Source of the DNA: CAZWXH01 sp964637725
Lineage (GTDB): Bacteria > Bacillota_I > Bacilli_A > Erysipelotrichales > Coprobacillaceae
Length of the DNA: 18,721 nucleotides
NCBI GenBank assembly: GCA_964637725.1
Contig: CAZWXH010000029.1
Location: 1 to 18,721, forward strand
Direction of reading: 5' to 3'
Shown in pieces: positions 7,380 to 15,049 of the stretch (position 1 is its first letter; the number at the start of each line of letters is the position of its first letter). Made by a program: the position numbers and the translations under genes. The notes under the pieces were generated by a model, which was given only the letters and a program-made list of their open reading frames with translations, was not told where the DNA came from and ran no database searches.

Positions 7380-7403
7380 AAAATCATGATTTCTCATGAT
7401 TTT
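7380..7403 (-). terminator. Terminator of gntR
   Basis: AAAATCATGA (7380-7389) and TCATGATTTT (7394-7403) form a 10-bp stem. On the minus strand the T-rich TTTTTTCTTAT follows. It overlaps the last codon, so the EIIC gene downstream needs its own promoter. Confidence 0.75.
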
Positions 7404-8115
7404 ACTGTTGAACTACAATTGTTTGGAACTCGAAATCAGCATAATGATGTCTAGCAAGGGTGTATTCAAATATTGCTCCACTGCTTAAATATGTGATTTG
7501 TTCTTCTTGAATATAAGGTTCTGTTTCTTTTAATCCTAAGTACTCTTGTTCCAAAGGAGTAGATAAAGCAGCATTTATAGTTAAATGACAACTTTGTATT
7601 TTAAATTTCAGACCTTTTTCTATATATTCATAAACCGAATTCTTTAAATGTTCGATTTTTAGATTGGGAATAACACTTATTGGAATATAACATATATCTA
7701 TTAAGTGTGGTTTCTTATCTAAAAAACGTAAACGAATAATATGATATACGAAATCCCCTAATTCTATTTGAAGCTTTTTAGCTAAAAATTCATCGCAAGG
7801 AATGACTTCGAACTCCAGTACTTCTGTTGTCACTTCCTTAATTCCTTTATACTTTGCAGATAAGCCTTGTGTAAAAACATTACCTGAAAGATTTTCCAAA
7901 GCCGGATCCATGTCCTTTACAAAAGTTCCTGAACCACGTCTTCTAATAATCAAACCTTCTTTAACTAAGATATCTAATGCTTTTTTCATTGTTTCTTTAT
8001 TACAATGATAACTCATACATAAAACATACTCATAAGGCAATCTTTGGCCAAAGGCATACTCTTGATCTTTTATTTTACGCCGAATATCATCAGCTATGTC
8101 TTTATACTTTGCCAT
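7402..8115 (-). CDS. GntR/HutC-family transcriptional regulator with UTRA domain
   Basis: This 237-residue regulator has an N-terminal winged helix (about 1-68, starting MAKYKDIADDIRRKI and ending RRRGSGTFVKD) and a C-terminal UTRA effector-binding domain (about 90-235). Members of this group bind sugar phosphates or similar ligands and mostly act as repressors of sugar PTS genes. GTG at 8124 and two ATG codons (8118, 8115) are possible starts; ATG 8115 is chosen because GAGGTG lies about 6 nt upstream and the resulting N-terminus is typical. It precedes the PTS EIIC gene on the same strand, and related palindromes lie before both genes, so it probably controls EIIC and itself. No terminator separates it clearly from yfcE 76 nt upstream, so read-through is possible. 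The ligand is unknown; a phosphorylated beta-glucoside is likely. Confidence 0.9.
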   Translation of the reverse strand: MAKYKDIADDIRRKIKDQEYAFGQRLPYEYVLCMSYHCNKETMKKALDILVKEGLIIRRRGSGTFVKDMDPALENLSGNVFTQGLSAKYKGIKEVTTEVLEFEVIPCDEFLAKKLQIELGDFVYHIIRLRFLDKKPHLIDICYIPISVIPNLKIEHLKNSVYEYIEKGLKFKIQSCHLTINAALSTPLEQEYLGLKETEPYIQEEQITYLSSGAIFEYTLARHHYADFEFQTIVVQQ

Positions 8116-8135
8116 CATCCTCACCTCATCAATAT

Positions 8136-8152
8136 AAAAATACCATACTTTT
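8136..8152. promoter_or_regulatory. GntR operator 3 upstream of gntR (autoregulation)
   Basis: AAAAATACCATACTTTT is an imperfect palindrome (one arm mismatch). Read on the minus strand, it shares a run of 17 bases (AAAGTAAAAGTATGGTA) with the region around operator 1. It ends about 20 bp before the chosen start codon, where it would overlap or abut the gntR promoter and ribosome site region. Confidence 0.72.
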
Positions 8153-8191
8153 ACTTTTATTTCACGGTTTTTTTAATTTTTTTATGATTTT

Positions 8192-8731
8192 CTATATTTT
8201 TATACTCTTTATCAAGGTTTTTTCAAATGATAATATTTTGAGTTCATGATTTTCATAAACTCCAAAGCTTTTTTCACCAACTTTAGGAAAAGTAATTGAA
8301 GAAGGATTAAAAATCGTAATTCCATTTTCTTTTTTAGCAATAGGATTATGGAAATGTCCATACATAATGATATCCCCTTCATTTAATAAAGGCAAACTGT
8401 CTTCATTATATAAGTGTCCATGAGTAATAAAGAAACGATGTCCATCAATAAACAGTTCACTATAATCAGCTTGAATAGGAAATTCTATAACCATTTGGTC
8501 TACTTCTGAATCACAGTTTCCTCGCACTGCAATAATTTTATCTTTATAATGATTTAATAAATGCGCAACTTCAATAGGATTATAGCCAGCAGGAATAGGA
8601 TTTCTAGGTCCATGATACAAAAGGTCTCCTAGTAATATTAATTTATCCATGTTCTCTTGTTCATAGATTTCTATAACTTTCTTTAAATCTTCTAAAGAAC
8701 CATGAATATCAGAAACAATCATACATTTCAT
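8192..8731 (-). CDS. yfcE: YfcE-type metallophosphoesterase
   Basis: This is a 179-residue calcineurin-like phosphodiesterase of the YfcE/MJ0936 group (E. coli YfcE is of similar size). Family members hydrolyse phosphodiesters in vitro with Mn2+ or similar metals; the physiological substrate is uncertain. All metal motifs are intact: SDIHG (D8, H10), GDLLYHGP (D36), GNCD (N72), THGH (H104, H106) and GHFHNP (H126, H128). The ATG at 8731 follows GGAGGGG with 5-nt spacing, whereas the longer in-frame start at 8764 lies inside exoA with no ribosome site. Its ATG overlaps the exoA stop as ATGA, and its ribosome site is made of the last exoA codons, so the two are translationally coupled. Confidence 0.92.
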   Translation of the reverse strand: MKCMIVSDIHGSLEDLKKVIEIYEQENMDKLILLGDLLYHGPRNPIPAGYNPIEVAHLLNHYKDKIIAVRGNCDSEVDQMVIEFPIQADYSELFIDGHRFFITHGHLYNEDSLPLLNEGDIIMYGHFHNPIAKKENGITIFNPSSITFPKVGEKSFGVYENHELKILSFEKTLIKSIKI

Positions 8732-9486
8732 AGTGTCCCCTCCATTTCTAAACCAACAGGACAATGATCTGATCCCATTATATCTGTATAAATATAAGCA
8801 TCTTTTATTTTATCTTTTAAATCAACTGATGCAAGAAAGTAATCAATTCTCCATCCGGCATTCTTTTCTCTTGCTTTAAACATATAAGACCACCAAGAAT
8901 ACATTTCTTTTTCAGGATACTTATATCGAAATGTATCAATAAATCCAGACTCTAATAATGTACTTAATTTGTGTCTCTCTTCATTAGTAAAGCCAGCATT
9001 TTTATGATTAGTTTTATCATTCTTTAAATCAATTTCTTGGTGAGCAACATTAAGATCTCCACACAAATAAACTGCTTTCTTTTGTTTTAATTGATTTAAG
9101 TATTCTCTAAAATCATCTTCCCAGACTTGACGATAGTCCAATCTTTCTAAGCCACGTTTAGAGTTTGGCGTATAAACAACTACAAAATAGAAATCTTGAT
9201 ATTCTAAAGTAATGACACGACCTTCTTGATCATGTTCTTCTATGTCTATTCCATAATGAACTGATAATGGTTCTTTTTTTGTATAGATAGCTGTCCCACT
9301 ATACCCTTTCTTAACTGCATCATTATAGTAAGAAGTATAACCATCAAAATTTAAATCTATTTGGTATTGTTGTAACTTCGTTTCTTGAATCGCAAATATA
9401 TCAGCATTAACTTCCTTAAAGAAATCTTCAAATCCTTTATTTAAACACGCACGTAATCCATTAACATTCCATGATACAAATAACAT
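8728..9486 (-). CDS. exoA: Exodeoxyribonuclease III / AP endonuclease
   Basis: This Mg2+-dependent nuclease cleaves DNA 5' to abasic sites and has 3'-5' exonuclease activity; it acts in base-excision repair. At 252 residues it matches the length of Bacillus ExoA. Active-site motifs are SWNVNGLR (N7), QETKL (E35), GDLNVAH (D144, N146), WWSY (about 198-201), GWRIDYFL (211-218) and SDHCPVGLE (D240, H241). Two ATGs are available (9492 and 9486); AAGGAGA (just upstream of 9492) is spaced properly only for 9486. It is cotranscribed with yfcE through a 4-bp ATGA overlap. The GyrI-like gene upstream has its own terminator, so a promoter in 9493-9573 is expected, but I cannot pick one with confidence. 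Confidence 0.95.
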   Translation of the reverse strand: MLFVSWNVNGLRACLNKGFEDFFKEVNADIFAIQETKLQQYQIDLNFDGYTSYYNDAVKKGYSGTAIYTKKEPLSVHYGIDIEEHDQEGRVITLEYQDFYFVVVYTPNSKRGLERLDYRQVWEDDFREYLNQLKQKKAVYLCGDLNVAHQEIDLKNDKTNHKNAGFTNEERHKLSTLLESGFIDTFRYKYPEKEMYSWWSYMFKAREKNAGWRIDYFLASVDLKDKIKDAYIYTDIMGSDHCPVGLEMEGTL

Positions 9487-9573
9487 ACACATTCTCCTTT
9501 TCTTTTTCTTTATCTTATCAAATTCATCTCATATACGCCTTAAATATGCTCTCTTGTCTCTTTTATACAATAA

Positions 9574-9591
9574 AAGGGGTTTATACCCCTT
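9574..9591 (-). terminator. Terminator of the GyrI-like gene
   Basis: AAGGGGT (9574-9580) and ACCCCTT (9585-9591) pair around a TTAT loop. On the minus strand TTTTATTGT follows. The hairpin includes the stop codon. Confidence 0.7.
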
Positions 9592-10195
9592 CTTCTTCAA
9601 TCGCATATCTAACAATCGTTTTTAACTTATCTGGTGAATTCTTTTCAGGATCATTTAAATAGATCTCATGATGTAATCCTGTTAACTTCATATTTTGAAT
9701 AGTAATATATTCCATGATTTGTATAGTCGTATCTATTTCTTTATTATACGCTCCCTTATGTAACATCTGAACTGATTTTCCTTCAGTCATCTTCTTTAAA
9801 TAAGCATCAACAATATAGGGGTTATCTTTCTTTACAACCAATTGTTCTTTAATCTTTTCAAATGTTTCTTCATCTAAAGCTTTAGGTTGTGCAATCATTA
9901 AAGTAAACTTAATCATTTTCTTTCTTGTCACATCAAATTGACTATTATCATATGTATCCCAAATACCTTCTAATGGAGAAATTAAATATAATAAATCCAT
10001 TTCATCTCTAAAATAATCTTTAATTGCTTTTGAAAGAACATGCAAAGCCTCTGACTTTAATTTAAACTCTTCAACATTAGGATTCCCAATTCCATCAATC
10101 ATAATGAAATTAAATTCTGGCACATCAATAAGATCAATTCTTTTAGTAGAAGCATCATATTGTTGTTTATATTCTTTTCTAATGCCTTCTTTCAT
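9581..10195 (-). CDS. GyrI-like small-molecule-binding domain protein
   Basis: This 204-residue cytoplasmic protein resembles stand-alone GyrI-like (SHS2/BmrR-type effector-binding) proteins of about 200 residues found in Firmicutes. The fold binds small hydrophobic ligands, and some members hydrolyse or sequester toxic compounds; the role of this subgroup is not established. Family-like features are the N-terminal KEYKQQYDAS, then FNFIMIDGIGNP (about 28-39), a central SPLEGIWD (about 73-80) and the C-terminal HHEIYLNDPEK near 175-185, a conserved acidic GyrI-like motif. No DNA-binding domain is attached. Start at ATG 10195 is supported by AAAGGAGGAG about 8 nt upstream. It is monocistronic, with two palindromes and a possible promoter upstream. 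Confidence 0.82.
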   Translation of the reverse strand: MKEGIRKEYKQQYDASTKRIDLIDVPEFNFIMIDGIGNPNVEEFKLKSEALHVLSKAIKDYFRDEMDLLYLISPLEGIWDTYDNSQFDVTRKKMIKFTLMIAQPKALDEETFEKIKEQLVVKKDNPYIVDAYLKKMTEGKSVQMLHKGAYNKEIDTTIQIMEYITIQNMKLTGLHHEIYLNDPEKNSPDKLKTIVRYAIEEEGV

Positions 10196-10225
10196 TTAAG
10201 GACTCCTCCTTTCACTGCATTACTT

Positions 10226-10254
10226 ATTATATATAATTTATTTATAAATATCTA
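10226..10254 (-). promoter_or_regulatory. Possible promoter of the GyrI-like gene
   Basis: On the minus strand a perfect TATAAT (10226-10231) is preceded by a 17-bp spacer and TAGATA (10249-10254). The region is very AT-rich, so the -10 match alone is weak evidence. Confidence 0.4.
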
Positions 10255-10302
10255 CTTATTTTTAGGAAAAAATTATTTTTTATCTTCATAATTTTTATTT
10301 TT

Positions 10303-10316
10303 CATACATTTGTATG
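10303..10316. repeat. Perfect 14-bp palindrome between nrdG and the GyrI-like gene
   Basis: CATACATTTGTATG is a perfect inverted repeat with 6-bp arms. It has no T-run expected of a terminator and lies one base from a second palindrome. It may be a protein-binding site. Confidence 0.5.
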
Positions 10317-10317
10317 T

Positions 10318-10334
10318 TGATTTATCCTAAATCA
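10318..10334. repeat. Perfect 17-bp palindrome between nrdG and the GyrI-like gene
   Basis: TGATTTATCCTAAATCA has 7-bp arms around TCC. It lies between the nrdG terminator and the GyrI-like promoter region. An operator for the GyrI-like gene is possible; no matching copy was noticed elsewhere in the window. Confidence 0.55.
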
Positions 10335-10344
10335 TCAAAAAGAA

Positions 10345-10368
10345 AATCTCTTGTTTTCACAAAAGATT
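10345..10368 (-). terminator. Terminator of nrdDG
   Basis: On the minus strand AATCTTTTG (10360-10368) pairs with CAAGAGATT (10345-10353), nine pairs with one G·U, followed by TTTCTTTTTG. It overlaps the nrdG stop codon. Confidence 0.68.
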
Positions 10369-10888
10369 ACTTTTCTTCCCACAAAACAACCCTATTTGTC
10401 TTTAAAGTCTTTTTTAAGTCAATAAGTCTTTGATTATTAGATCCTCTAAACTTTAAACGAATATTTCTTTCCTCTTTAAGATAAGGACCATCTACCATAA
10501 CATCTATATAACTTAATAGTTCATCTGTAATAGCCGTATGAACTTTTCCGTTCATTAACAAATCTTCTAAAACAAAGCCCGTATAACACCAAACATCTTT
10601 ATCAGGATAGCTATCATGGAATTGTTTAAGTAAAGGAAGCAATCCTTCTTGATTCTTTATTTCCATTGGTTCTCCACCTAATAAACTTAATCCCTTAATA
10701 TGAGAAGGCTCTGATATCTTTAAAATATAATCAATTGTCGCTTGAGTAAACTTCTTACCATAATGAAAATCCCATGCCACTTCATTAAAGCAATCAGGAC
10801 ATCGATGAGAACATCCTGAAACAAAGAGTGAGACTCTCACTCCTGTTCCATTTGCTATATCAAAATCTTTAATTGTTGCGTAGTACAT
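10367..10888 (-). CDS. nrdG: Anaerobic ribonucleotide reductase activating protein (radical SAM)
   Basis: This protein uses a [4Fe-4S] cluster and S-adenosylmethionine to create the glycyl radical on NrdD in the absence of oxygen. The 173-residue length is normal. The radical-SAM motif is CSHRCPDC (C26, C30, C33), and LSLLGGEPME is the GGEP SAM-binding motif (about 68-77). The stop codon of nrdD lies two bases before this ATG. I see no close ribosome site (the nearest purine-rich AAGGAACG is about 19 nt upstream), so translation probably depends on reinitiation from nrdD. Downstream is a terminator. Confidence 0.95.
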   Translation of the reverse strand: MYYATIKDFDIANGTGVRVSLFVSGCSHRCPDCFNEVAWDFHYGKKFTQATIDYILKISEPSHIKGLSLLGGEPMEIKNQEGLLPLLKQFHDSYPDKDVWCYTGFVLEDLLMNGKVHTAITDELLSYIDVMVDGPYLKEERNIRLKFRGSNNQRLIDLKKTLKTNRVVLWEEK

Positions 10889-10890
10889 AA

Positions 10891-13071
10891 CTATAAGTGT
10901 AAAACACGTTCCTTGATCTCTTCAGTTCTTCCTTGATTCCAGAACTGTGTTCCAATATAACCACAAGTACGTCTTGCGACACTCATCTTATCTTGATCTT
11001 GATTACCACAAGATGGACATACCCAAATTAATTTACCATCTTCATTTTCTTTGATTTGAATTTCTCCATCATAGCCACATTCCATACAATAATCACTCTT
11101 TGTATTTAACTCAGCATACATGATGTTTTCATAAATATGTTTAATTACTGTTAAAACAGCATCAATATTATCATTCATATTAGGAACTTCTACATAACTA
11201 ATAGCTCCCCCTGGTGATAACTTTTGGAATTGAGATTCAAATGATAACTTTGAAAATGCATCAATTTCTTCTGTAACATTGACATGATAACTATTTGTGA
11301 TGTAACTCTTATCAGTAACATCTTTAATTTTACCAAAACGTTTTTGTAAACATTTTGCAAATTTATATGTTGTTGATTCAATTGGTGTTCCATATAAACT
11401 AAAATCAATATTTTCAGCAGCTTTCCATTCATTACAACGATCATTTAAACGTTGCATAATATCAATCGCAAATGGTGTAATTTCAGGATCAGTATGAGAC
11501 TTCCCAGTCATATATTTCACACACTCACATAAACCTGCATATCCTAAAGAAATAGTTGAATATCCACCATATAATAACTTATCTAACGTTTCACCTTTTT
11601 TAAGACGTGCTAAAGCCCCATATTGCCATAAAATAGGTGCCACATCACTAGGTGTATCTTTTAAACGATTATGACGACACATAAGAGCTTCTTTACATAA
11701 AGCTAATCTCTCATCCATAATACGCCAAAACTCTTTTAAATCACCCTTAGAAGAACAAGCAATGTCTACTAAGTTAATTGTTACAACCCCTTGGTTAAAA
11801 CGTCCATAATATTTAGCACGTTGTGTATCTGGATCAACATAAGGTGTTAAGAAACTACGACATCCCATACATGTATAACAATGTCCTTCGCCTTGACTGT
11901 CCACTTTTAAACCCTTCATAATCTTTTCTGATATATAATCAGGAACCATACGCTTAGCAGTACATTGAGCTGCTAATTTTGTTAAGTAAAAATAAGGTGT
12001 TCCCTCTTCAACATTATCATCTTCTAATACATAGATTAATTTAGGGAAAGCAGGCGTCACAAAAATACCTTGTTCGTTTTTAACCCCAACCATTCTTTGT
12101 TTTAAAGTTTCTTCTATAATCATCGCTAAATCTTTTTTTGTTTGTTCATCTTTAACTTCATTTAAATACATAAACACAGTCACAAATGGAGCTTGTCCAT
12201 TTGTCGTCATTAAAGTAATAACTTGATATTGAATCATTTGGACACCACGATTTATTTCTTTTCTTACTCTTAATTCAGCTAAATCATTAATTTGTTTATC
12301 TGTAACATCAATACCTTCAATTTCAAATTCTTCTCTAACTTCTTTTCTTAGTTTTTGTCTACTCACATCTACAAAAGGTGCTAAATGAGACAAACTAATA
12401 CTTTGTCCTCCATATTGTGAACTTGCCACTTGAGCAATGATTTGTGTTGCAATATTACAAGCCGTAGAAAAACTTCTTGGTCTTTCAATCATTGTTTCAC
12501 TAATAACAGTTCCATTTTGTAACATATCTTCTAAATTAACTAAACAGCAGTTATGCATATGTTGCGCAAAATAATCCGAATCATGAAAATGAATAATCCC
12601 TTCTTCATGAGCCTTTACAATATGTTCTGGTAACAATAAACGTTTTGTAATATCTTTACTAACTTCCCCTGCCATATAATCTCTTTGGACACTATTAACC
12701 GTAGGATTCTTATTTGAATTTTCTTGTTTAACTTCTTCATTAGCACATTCAATCAAACTTAAAATTTGTTCATCAGTTGTATTTGCTTTACGCGCTAACG
12801 ATCTTTTATAACGATATGTAATATATTTTCTAGCAACTGAAAACGCATTTAACTTCATAATCTCGTCTTCAACTAAGTTTTGAATTTCTTCAACACTTAG
12901 AGCTCTTTTCATTTTTTCACAACGATACAAAACATTATTTGTCATGTTATCGATTTCTTCAGCAGATAATCTTTCTGTTTCAACAACCTCGCTGTTCGCT
13001 TTAGCAATAGCTGCAATGATCTTCATAGGATCAAATTTCACTTCACTACCATTTCTTTTAATAATATTCAT
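10891..13071 (-). CDS. nrdD: Anaerobic (class III) ribonucleoside-triphosphate reductase
   Basis: This is the glycyl-radical enzyme that converts ribonucleotides to deoxyribonucleotides without oxygen. The 726 residues are laid out as an N-terminal ATP-cone allosteric domain (about 1-90), the catalytic barrel with the Cys pair C175-C176 in HMHNCCLVNL, a zinc site of four cysteines (C662, C665, C685, C688), and the C-terminal radical loop RRTCGYIG with the radical Gly at 704. The enzyme is complete. The ATG at 13071 is preceded by AAGGAAGGGAGA with somewhat long spacing. nrdG follows after 2 nt. The upstream region holds a possible promoter. This gene indicates anaerobic growth. Confidence 0.97.
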   Translation of the reverse strand: MNIIKRNGSEVKFDPMKIIAAIAKANSEVVETERLSAEEIDNMTNNVLYRCEKMKRALSVEEIQNLVEDEIMKLNAFSVARKYITYRYKRSLARKANTTDEQILSLIECANEEVKQENSNKNPTVNSVQRDYMAGEVSKDITKRLLLPEHIVKAHEEGIIHFHDSDYFAQHMHNCCLVNLEDMLQNGTVISETMIERPRSFSTACNIATQIIAQVASSQYGGQSISLSHLAPFVDVSRQKLRKEVREEFEIEGIDVTDKQINDLAELRVRKEINRGVQMIQYQVITLMTTNGQAPFVTVFMYLNEVKDEQTKKDLAMIIEETLKQRMVGVKNEQGIFVTPAFPKLIYVLEDDNVEEGTPYFYLTKLAAQCTAKRMVPDYISEKIMKGLKVDSQGEGHCYTCMGCRSFLTPYVDPDTQRAKYYGRFNQGVVTINLVDIACSSKGDLKEFWRIMDERLALCKEALMCRHNRLKDTPSDVAPILWQYGALARLKKGETLDKLLYGGYSTISLGYAGLCECVKYMTGKSHTDPEITPFAIDIMQRLNDRCNEWKAAENIDFSLYGTPIESTTYKFAKCLQKRFGKIKDVTDKSYITNSYHVNVTEEIDAFSKLSFESQFQKLSPGGAISYVEVPNMNDNIDAVLTVIKHIYENIMYAELNTKSDYCMECGYDGEIQIKENEDGKLIWVCPSCGNQDQDKMSVARRTCGYIGTQFWNQGRTEEIKERVLHL

Positions 13072-13168
13072 ATTCTGTTCTCCCTTCCTTTGACACAGTT
13101 CTTATATATTCAACAAATTGCTTTGTTTTTATCCCAATGTACGAATGATTTTATCACACGCTTTCTCT

Positions 13169-13197
13169 ATTATAAAGCAATATGAACGATAGGTCAT
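13169..13197 (-). promoter_or_regulatory. Possible promoter of nrdDG
   Basis: On the minus strand a perfect TATAAT (13169-13174), a 17-bp spacer and ATGACC (13192-13197, four of six -35 bases) are present. The leader would be about 90 nt. I could not find a convincing NrdR box pair. The 233-bp gap 13072-13304 otherwise holds only the galE terminator. Confidence 0.45.
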
Positions 13198-13268
13198 GTA
13201 AAAAATTTTTAAGTATTTTTATAAACGGAAATTGTTACCAATACATCAATGTTTTTAGCATAAATAAA

Positions 13269-13299
13269 AAATACCATCCTCACTAAGAGAATGATATTT
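13269..13299 (-). terminator. Terminator of galE operon
   Basis: On the minus strand a 13-bp stem (arms 13287-13299 and 13269-13281, two G·U pairs, loop TTAGT) is followed by TTTTTATTTATG. It lies just after the galE stop. Confidence 0.8.
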
Positions 13300-13304
13300 C
13301 ATAT

Positions 13305-14303
13305 TTATTTATGTTTTTTCGCAAATTCCCAAGTATCTCTACACATATCTTCCAATGTCTTTTCAGCAACCCATCCAAGTTCGTTTTTAGCACGTGTTGG
13401 ATCTGCATAACAAGTCGCGATATCGCCAGGACGTCTTGGCTTGATTTCATATTTCACTTCAACACCATTTACTTTTTCAAAAGCTTTGACTATATCAAGA
13501 ACACTATATCCTTTTCCAGTTCCTAAATTACAGATATGAACACCAGCTTTCGCATATTTCTCAATTGCTAATACATGGCCTTTTGCTAAGTCAACAACAT
13601 GAATATAATCTCTAACCCCTGTTCCATCATGGGTATCGTAATCATCACCAAAGACTCCTAAACATGGTAATTCTTTCATTGCAACTTTCATAACATAAGG
13701 CATTAAGTTATTAGGGATCCCTTTTGGATTTTCTCCAATTAAACCAGATTTATGAGCTCCAATAGGATTAAAGTAACGAAGTAATGTAACTGACATTTCT
13801 GGGTTCGCAAACTGAACATCAGTTAAGATTCTTTCCATCATGGCTTTACTTGTACCATATGGATTTGTTGTTTCTCCTAACGGGGAATCTTCTGTTAAAG
13901 GCACAGTTTCAGGATCTCCATAAACTGTTGCACTTGAACTAAAGACAATACTCTTGACTCCATATTTTTTCATCATATTGGCAACAATTAAAGTAGACAT
14001 TAAGTTATTTGTATAATATTCAATTGGCTTTGAAACAGATTCTCCAACAGCTTTAAAAGCAGCACAATGAATAACCGCATCTAAACTATTTTCCTTAAAA
14101 ACATTTTCTGTTTTTTCTTCATTTAAAATATTAAATTCATAAAACTTCACTTCTTTACCGGTAATTTGTTTAATATAATCTAATACAGCAGGTTTTGAAT
14201 TTGAAAAATCATCAATGACAACAACCTCATGACCTGCTTCAATTAATTCAACACAAATATGGCTACCAATATAGCCAGTTCCTCCAGTAACTAAAATTCT
14301 CAC
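13305..14303 (-). CDS. galE: UDP-glucose 4-epimerase
   Basis: This enzyme interconverts UDP-galactose and UDP-glucose with bound NAD, serving galactose use and supply of UDP-galactose for cell-surface glycans. The 332 residues are typical of GalE. The Rossmann motif GGTGYIG is at 7-13. The catalytic residues S124 (SSSATVYG), Y149 and K153 (YGTSK) fall at the same positions as in the E. coli enzyme. ADPTRAKNELGW near the C-terminus is also typical. The start codon is GTG at 14303; AAGGAGG lies 8 nt upstream in the last codons of the glutaredoxin-like gene, and the two genes overlap by one base (TAGTG). No Leloir partners (galK, galT) are next to it, so a housekeeping glycan role is more likely than a galactose catabolic operon. 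Confidence 0.97.
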   Translation of the reverse strand: MRILVTGGTGYIGSHICVELIEAGHEVVVIDDFSNSKPAVLDYIKQITGKEVKFYEFNILNEEKTENVFKENSLDAVIHCAAFKAVGESVSKPIEYYTNNLMSTLIVANMMKKYGVKSIVFSSSATVYGDPETVPLTEDSPLGETTNPYGTSKAMMERILTDVQFANPEMSVTLLRYFNPIGAHKSGLIGENPKGIPNNLMPYVMKVAMKELPCLGVFGDDYDTHDGTGVRDYIHVVDLAKGHVLAIEKYAKAGVHICNLGTGKGYSVLDIVKAFEKVNGVEVKYEIKPRRPGDIATCYADPTRAKNELGWVAEKTLEDMCRDTWEFAKKHK

Positions 14304-14563
14304 TATGACATCCTCCTTAAATAGTTATCAAAAATTTCTTGTATAATTTCTTTACTTGCGACTCCTTCATGAAGTTTTGTATCACCATCAAAGAAACTCG
14401 GTACTAAGTAATAATCATAAGAGTCCGCTAATTCAACTTCTTTTTGTTCATCTATTAATTCAATTGGTATTTCACGATATTTTGGATTCTCCTCACACAA
14501 TTCTTGAATCCATTTTCTTGCTCTTTTACAGTGAGGACAATGTTCTAAAATAAATAGTTTCAT
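14303..14563 (-). CDS. Glutaredoxin-like thioredoxin-fold protein
   Basis: This is an 86-residue protein with a thioredoxin fold. The active site is CPHC (C9, C12) right after the first strand, and the cis-Pro loop is VPSFF (V54, P55). Length and N-terminal CxxC placement fit a glutaredoxin or NrdH-like redoxin. It probably reduces disulfides in the cytoplasm; no signal peptide is visible. The electron donor is not clear. The ATG overlaps the cyclophilin stop by one base (TAATG), with GAGGTT about 6 nt upstream, so it is translationally coupled in the operon. It could supply reducing power to ribonucleotide reductase or other thiol proteins, but this is inference. Confidence 0.85.
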   Translation of the reverse strand: MKLFILEHCPHCKRARKWIQELCEENPKYREIPIELIDEQKEVELADSYDYYLVPSFFDGDTKLHEGVASKEIIQEIFDNYLRRMS

Positions 14564-15045
14564 TATAATAACCTCATTGTTTTAATAACGATTGGCTTTA
14601 AAGGACAATCTGAACGATCTCTTCTAGCGTTAACGATTTCATCAACAACTTCCAAGCCTTCAGTAATCTTACCAAACGCTGCATAATCACCATCTAAATG
14701 AGGAGAATCCTCATGCATGATAAAGAATTGAGAACTTGCTGAATCCTTAACCATTGTTCTTGCCATTGAAAGAACTCCTCTAGTATGTTGAATTGGATTT
14801 TCTATTCCATTTGATGTAAATTCACCTTTAATAGATGGACATTCTTTTTGTTTCATATTACGATCAAAACCGCCACCTTGGATCATAAATCCAGGAATAA
14901 CACGATGGAAAATCAATCCATCAAAAAATTTCTTTTCAATTAACAAAGTAAAGTTTTTAACTGTAATTGGGGCATATTCAGGATACATTTCACCCGTCAT
15001 TTTTTTACCATTATCCATTTCAATTTCAAATTTGATTTCTGCCAT
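14563..15045 (-). CDS. Cyclophilin-type peptidyl-prolyl cis-trans isomerase
   Basis: This 160-residue single-domain cyclophilin catalyses isomerisation of Xaa-Pro bonds. Motifs are FHRVIPGFMIQGGG (46-59, catalytic R48), SASSQFFIM (102-110) and LDGDYAAFGKI (117-127). No signal peptide or lipobox is present, so the enzyme is cytoplasmic. The start at 15045 follows GAGGAGTGA four to ten nt upstream, formed by the last codons and stop of the small membrane protein gene. It is the second gene of the four-gene unit. Confidence 0.95.
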   Translation of the reverse strand: MAEIKFEIEMDNGKKMTGEMYPEYAPITVKNFTLLIEKKFFDGLIFHRVIPGFMIQGGGFDRNMKQKECPSIKGEFTSNGIENPIQHTRGVLSMARTMVKDSASSQFFIMHEDSPHLDGDYAAFGKITEGLEVVDEIVNARRDRSDCPLKPIVIKTMRLL

Positions 15046-15049
15046 ATTT

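Noticed and set aside
7977..8249. Plus-strand 90-codon frame spanning the gntR 5' region
   Set aside because: It is antisense to gntR and yfcE ends, has low complexity and no ribosome site.
13072..13304. NrdR boxes or FNR/Rex sites before nrdDG
   Set aside because: Only partial matches such as TGTGATAAAATCA were seen; arm spacing does not fit Rex, and no NrdR pair could be supported.
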